DNA of 64,000 nucleotides from Astrocystis sublimbata (Eukaryota > Ascomycota > Sordariomycetes > Xylariales > Xylariaceae): positions 558,001-622,000 of the forward strand of contig JAJNNY010000007.1 of the NCBI GenBank assembly GCA_022453515.1, given 5' to 3'. Under the pieces are notes generated by a model. That model was not told where the DNA came from. It saw only the letters and a program-made list of their open reading frames with translations, and made no database searches. The position numbers were made by a program, and so were the translations under genes. How positions within the stretch are numbered: position 1 is the first letter of the stretch; each line of letters opens with the position of its first letter. Below, piece after piece: positions 60,644-64,000 of the stretch.

Positions 60644-62458
60644 CCCCAGGTGGGTAGGCGAGGTAGCTCGGTAGGTTACCTTTGCGGCATCGGTTATATA
60701 GCCCAGGGCTCTCGGATTATAAGGCAGCTAGTGAGTGTAGCGTACCATCTCGAACGCTGGCTGACATGGGCATAAGTGTCCAGGTGGGGGGTTGTTCTTG
60801 ACGTCGTTGCAATCGCAAGCAAAATGCACTGGAAACGTGTTACGGTTGCATACCGATAGCTTGGGTATAGGGAACTGTATTATGACCAGCATTGGAACAT
60901 GTTACAAGGTCGAGAGCCGAAGCTGAGAAGAGCGACGATAAGGTCAAGACTGCGTGCGACTGGTATCGCGATCCGCAACCCGATTCGCAACCCGACCGTT
61001 CTCTGATGCTTTTGAAGCATGCCATGCGGCCAGACCTAACCGTGTTTACTATTCGGCCAAAAGCACAACAATATCATCAACCATGAGCTACTTGCGATGA
61101 GACTTACTCCACAAACATTGGCGCGCTGTTGATATGATATCTTGCTGCTTGCACACCCAACTCATTTGCGGTACAGTAAGCTACCTACCTACCTGATCAT
61201 TGCCTACCGGCTCAGGAGATAGCCATCCAGCAAGACGCTGGGTGTTTATGTCTCTGGCATTGATAGCCGGGCACGGCTGGGTAAAGGGCGATTCGTGACC
61301 TTAGCGTGCTATAGGTGTAGATACAAAAGTTCATGGAACAGCATGCGGGGAGTCGTAAACGGCCAGGAATACAACCTACGGCAGTGGGCGAATGCAAATC
61401 AATGCTCCGGTATGTTGCCGAAATAGATATCATGGGGCTCTGTTCGTGGGACGAGATGGAGAGATCCTGCGTGCCCACTGCGTGCCCAATGCCTGCTGCG
61501 GGCAGGTGCGGACTTCGGCTCTGGAAACACGGTTTCGTGTCTGCGGCACAAAGGGAGAATTTCAAATAGAGCTGTCAGCCCACTCGAGTCGCTGCAGACC
61601 GCCCCCACTGTTTCCGTGTTACTGCCAGCTAGCCAGCCACAGACGTAGGTAGTAGGCATGTTGTAGCCAGGAATACCCGCTAGCTACCGATCCACAGCGC
61701 GGGGAAGTTAGGTACCGAAGGGAGGTAGCCCGCGCGAGTAACGCACTCAGACCTCCCGAGGTCCCTCGTCCTCGAATCAATCCAGAATCTCACAGCACAG
61801 CAAGCCATGTAACGCGGTACTTGCAACTGTTACGCGTTGGGGACCAAAAGCAGAACACATATGATGAGGATGGGTATGGGCAGGTATGAGGAGAATGATG
61901 ATGTGTCTGCCCCCTGGGGCGTCGAAATATGCAAGACGCGTGTGCAAAGGTCGCATGTAAGTCGAGTGCCTGGCATGTCTGGACCTTGCTGTCATCTAGG
62001 TAGGTACCTCTTGGTGTCAGGCAGATAAGGTAACTGAGCCCTCAACTTTGGATGAGCTGCAATACACAATAGGTACGAAAGCAGTAGAAATAGATGAAGT
62101 GTGATGGACACTGCCCTCTAGATTATCAAGCATATAGATAGCATCATAGCAACAAGAAAGAAAACCCCTGCGACTTATTATCTAATTAAGTAGGTACCTA
62201 CCTAATTCATCCTAAGATTGACAGTAGCACAGGCGAGCGCATCTACGATGTTACCAATGTTAAAGTTAGGTACAATCTCGACAACCTTTAGTAGTGTGCT
62301 CATTCGCCGGCATCTGAATGGCCGGGTGTCTAATGTGAGGGGCTTGTGACGTCGAGCGGGTCACTAGGCTAATGCACATATACCTTGTCTATAACGGTGC
62401 AACTACCTGATACTAGTATGCTAGGGTATCTTTTAAGGTTGGTATCTTTTGAGATGTT

Positions 62459-62497
62459 GTAGTAGTAGTAGTAGGAGTAGTAGTGATAGTAATAGTA
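62459..62497. repeat. TAG/AGT trinucleotide microsatellite
   Basis: Imperfect AGT repeat with GGAG and TGAT interruptions in a gene-free region. Confidence 0.8.
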
Positions 62498-64000
62498 TTA
62501 CATCAGGAGGCAAATACTACCTGGCAGGTAAGTATAATAGAAAACTAGTTAATTATTTACTCAGGCTTGCCAGGCCCTCAGGACGCGATACAGAACCGAC
62601 AGCCTTAGACCCAGTAGGTAATTGCAGCTTATACCTACCTGGTATATTTCAGTATACAATGGGGGTCTTAGGTACGTGACGCTTGGGGTAAGGTGGTCGT
62701 TCTTGGCCAGCAAGATGTTGATGTGGGGTAGCAGGGGTTGTATTGATCAGGGCACGGGCAGGGGTCTTAAGTACCTACCTTACCAAGCTGGAGGTGGGGT
62801 TGGTCGGTTCCAGTCTTTCTTTGCCATCAGTTTTGCCGTGCTCCCGCAGGCTCGCCAACGCGCCGCAGAGACAGCCTCTAACAAGAAGCAGGAGAAGCAA
62901 GCACTTGCAGGGAATGTAATACAGAGGACCCCTGGCTCATTCATCTAGCACCGCCAGCAACTCTCGAATGCCCGAACGTCGATTACCTTACCTAGGGGCT
63001 AGGATGCTAGGATGCTTAGGTAGGTACTTAGCATCCCAGGCTCGCCAGGTAGTAGGCCAGCCGGATACTTGGTTTGTTTTTCTGCACTGCAGGCTGGCGT
63101 GTACGCATATGTGAGACAGACATCTGAATGACAGGCCCGATCCAGTTACTGCCCATGTATTCCCCAGGGTTTCCTGTTTTCCGCGTCGCTTCTGTACGTG
63201 TATGGGTGTGTATGTGTGTATGTGTGTTACTTTCTGCCTATCTTCCTGACCATCCCCTTCGAGCTGCCTACCTATGCAAGCCACCCGTGTTTTGAGGGTT
63301 TGAGGGTGGGTGTGTGTGAGAGAGTTGTGTGCGCGTGTCTGTCCGTGTAGCTTTGTGTTTTGGGTAACGATGTTGCGATGTTCATACAATACAAGACTAG
63401 CCCGCCACCAACACGACCGCTCGCGTTGTCACTCACTCTGCCCTGCTTGCTTCCCATCTCAACGTCAACGTCGACGTCAAGATCAACATCCACGACCGAC
63501 TGTCTTTCCCGGCGCATAGCAGTCGGCATATTTATCTCCAGCCGAATCCTCTAGGTCTGTCTGGCACTATCAAGACGGATATGTCAAGCATCCCACGAAG
63601 TGTCTACTACATGATATCCATCCCCTTGCGCGATTCCTCCGAGGACACACATACTTAGAACCCTGGAGACACGGGCTGAATCAACTAGTCTACCTCAGAA
63701 CATCTCGCTGACATCAGCCGCGAACCCAACCCCCCCCTGCCTGTTTGCTGGTTCCGAATGTCATCTTTGGTCCAATGCCCTCGGTCTTCGCAGTTTTCTG
63801 TCGTCTTGTGTAGGTGCGAGAGCCGTCGTCGGGTCGTCAAGGCCAGCTGCGCTAGGGTTGCGCCTTAGATGTTGGTATTGCTGCCTCCTGCTGCCGTCGT
63901 CGAAGGGAGGCGTTGGACTAATATACATATCTACTACCTACCTCATGTAGGTATAGGTAGTATTGGACACAGACACAGACTAGCACGTCACAATAATCAG

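Larger units (their letters stand above)
56993..64000. other. Gene-free right end, 7.0 kb
   Basis: I find no gene I can support. It includes the promoter side of the alanine aminotransferase gene, one copy of the 14-bp motif (60630-60643), a TAG trinucleotide tract (62459-62497) and scattered GGTA/TACC tracts. The longest open frame (minus strand, 60330-59710, 206 codons) has no family features. Confidence 0.5.

Noticed and set aside
1..64000. CRISPR array, rRNA genes, intact transposon or LTR element
   Set aside because: No spaced direct repeats, no rRNA core sequences, and no transposase, reverse transcriptase or paired terminal repeats seen by eye; a repeat-library search would be needed for short remnants.

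Overview
This window looks like nuclear DNA of a filamentous ascomycete (Pezizomycotina), probably a Sordariomycete and perhaps Hypocreales. The reasons are short GT-AG introns (mostly 50-140 nt), about one gene per 4-5 kb, a bacterial-type fungal phytochrome histidine kinase, a DUF8035 protein, a fungal rhodopsin-domain (SAT4-type) membrane protein, an intron-containing tRNA-Phe, and many TACC/GGTA tracts between genes. The order-level placement is inference.

Left part (1-15 kb): the 3' part of a copper-fist regulator enters from the left edge. After a 5.3-kb gap come a minus-strand Zn2Cys6 transcription factor with an Rgt1-like DNA-binding region, a small SET-domain protein on the minus strand, and a divergently transcribed ACS-type MFS transporter. 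The transporter is cut into 11 exons; its first half has no usable ORF and was rebuilt here from splice sites and family landmarks.

Middle (17-42 kb): a 1509-residue phytochrome (PAS-GAF-PHY-HisKA-HATPase-REC) with a 24-bp perfect palindrome behind it; an ABCG-type transporter whose 5' end seems to lack its secretion signal and abuts an orphan coding fragment on the other strand; a 5.9-kb AT-rich gap with coding-like debris; a secreted GMC flavin oxidoreductase with a clear TATA box; another long gap with an interrupted reading frame; and a fungal rhodopsin-domain membrane protein.

Right part (44-57 kb): a DUF8035 protein with a His/Asp-rich tail, a small orphan ORF with a plausible promoter and poly(A) signal, and a housekeeping block: mRNA cap (guanine-N7) methyltransferase (minus), tRNA-Phe (minus), 26S proteasome subunit Rpn7 (plus) and alanine aminotransferase (minus, convergent with Rpn7). 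The last 7 kb show no gene I can support.

I see no biosynthetic cluster, CRISPR array or intact transposon. The genes do not form one pathway; the left half is rich in sensors and regulators (copper, sugar-type Zn cluster factor, light) and transporters, the right half in core cellular functions. The most unusual items are the microexon transporter, the ABC gene breakpoint, three exact copies of a 14-bp motif, and two stretches of decayed or unrecognised coding sequence.
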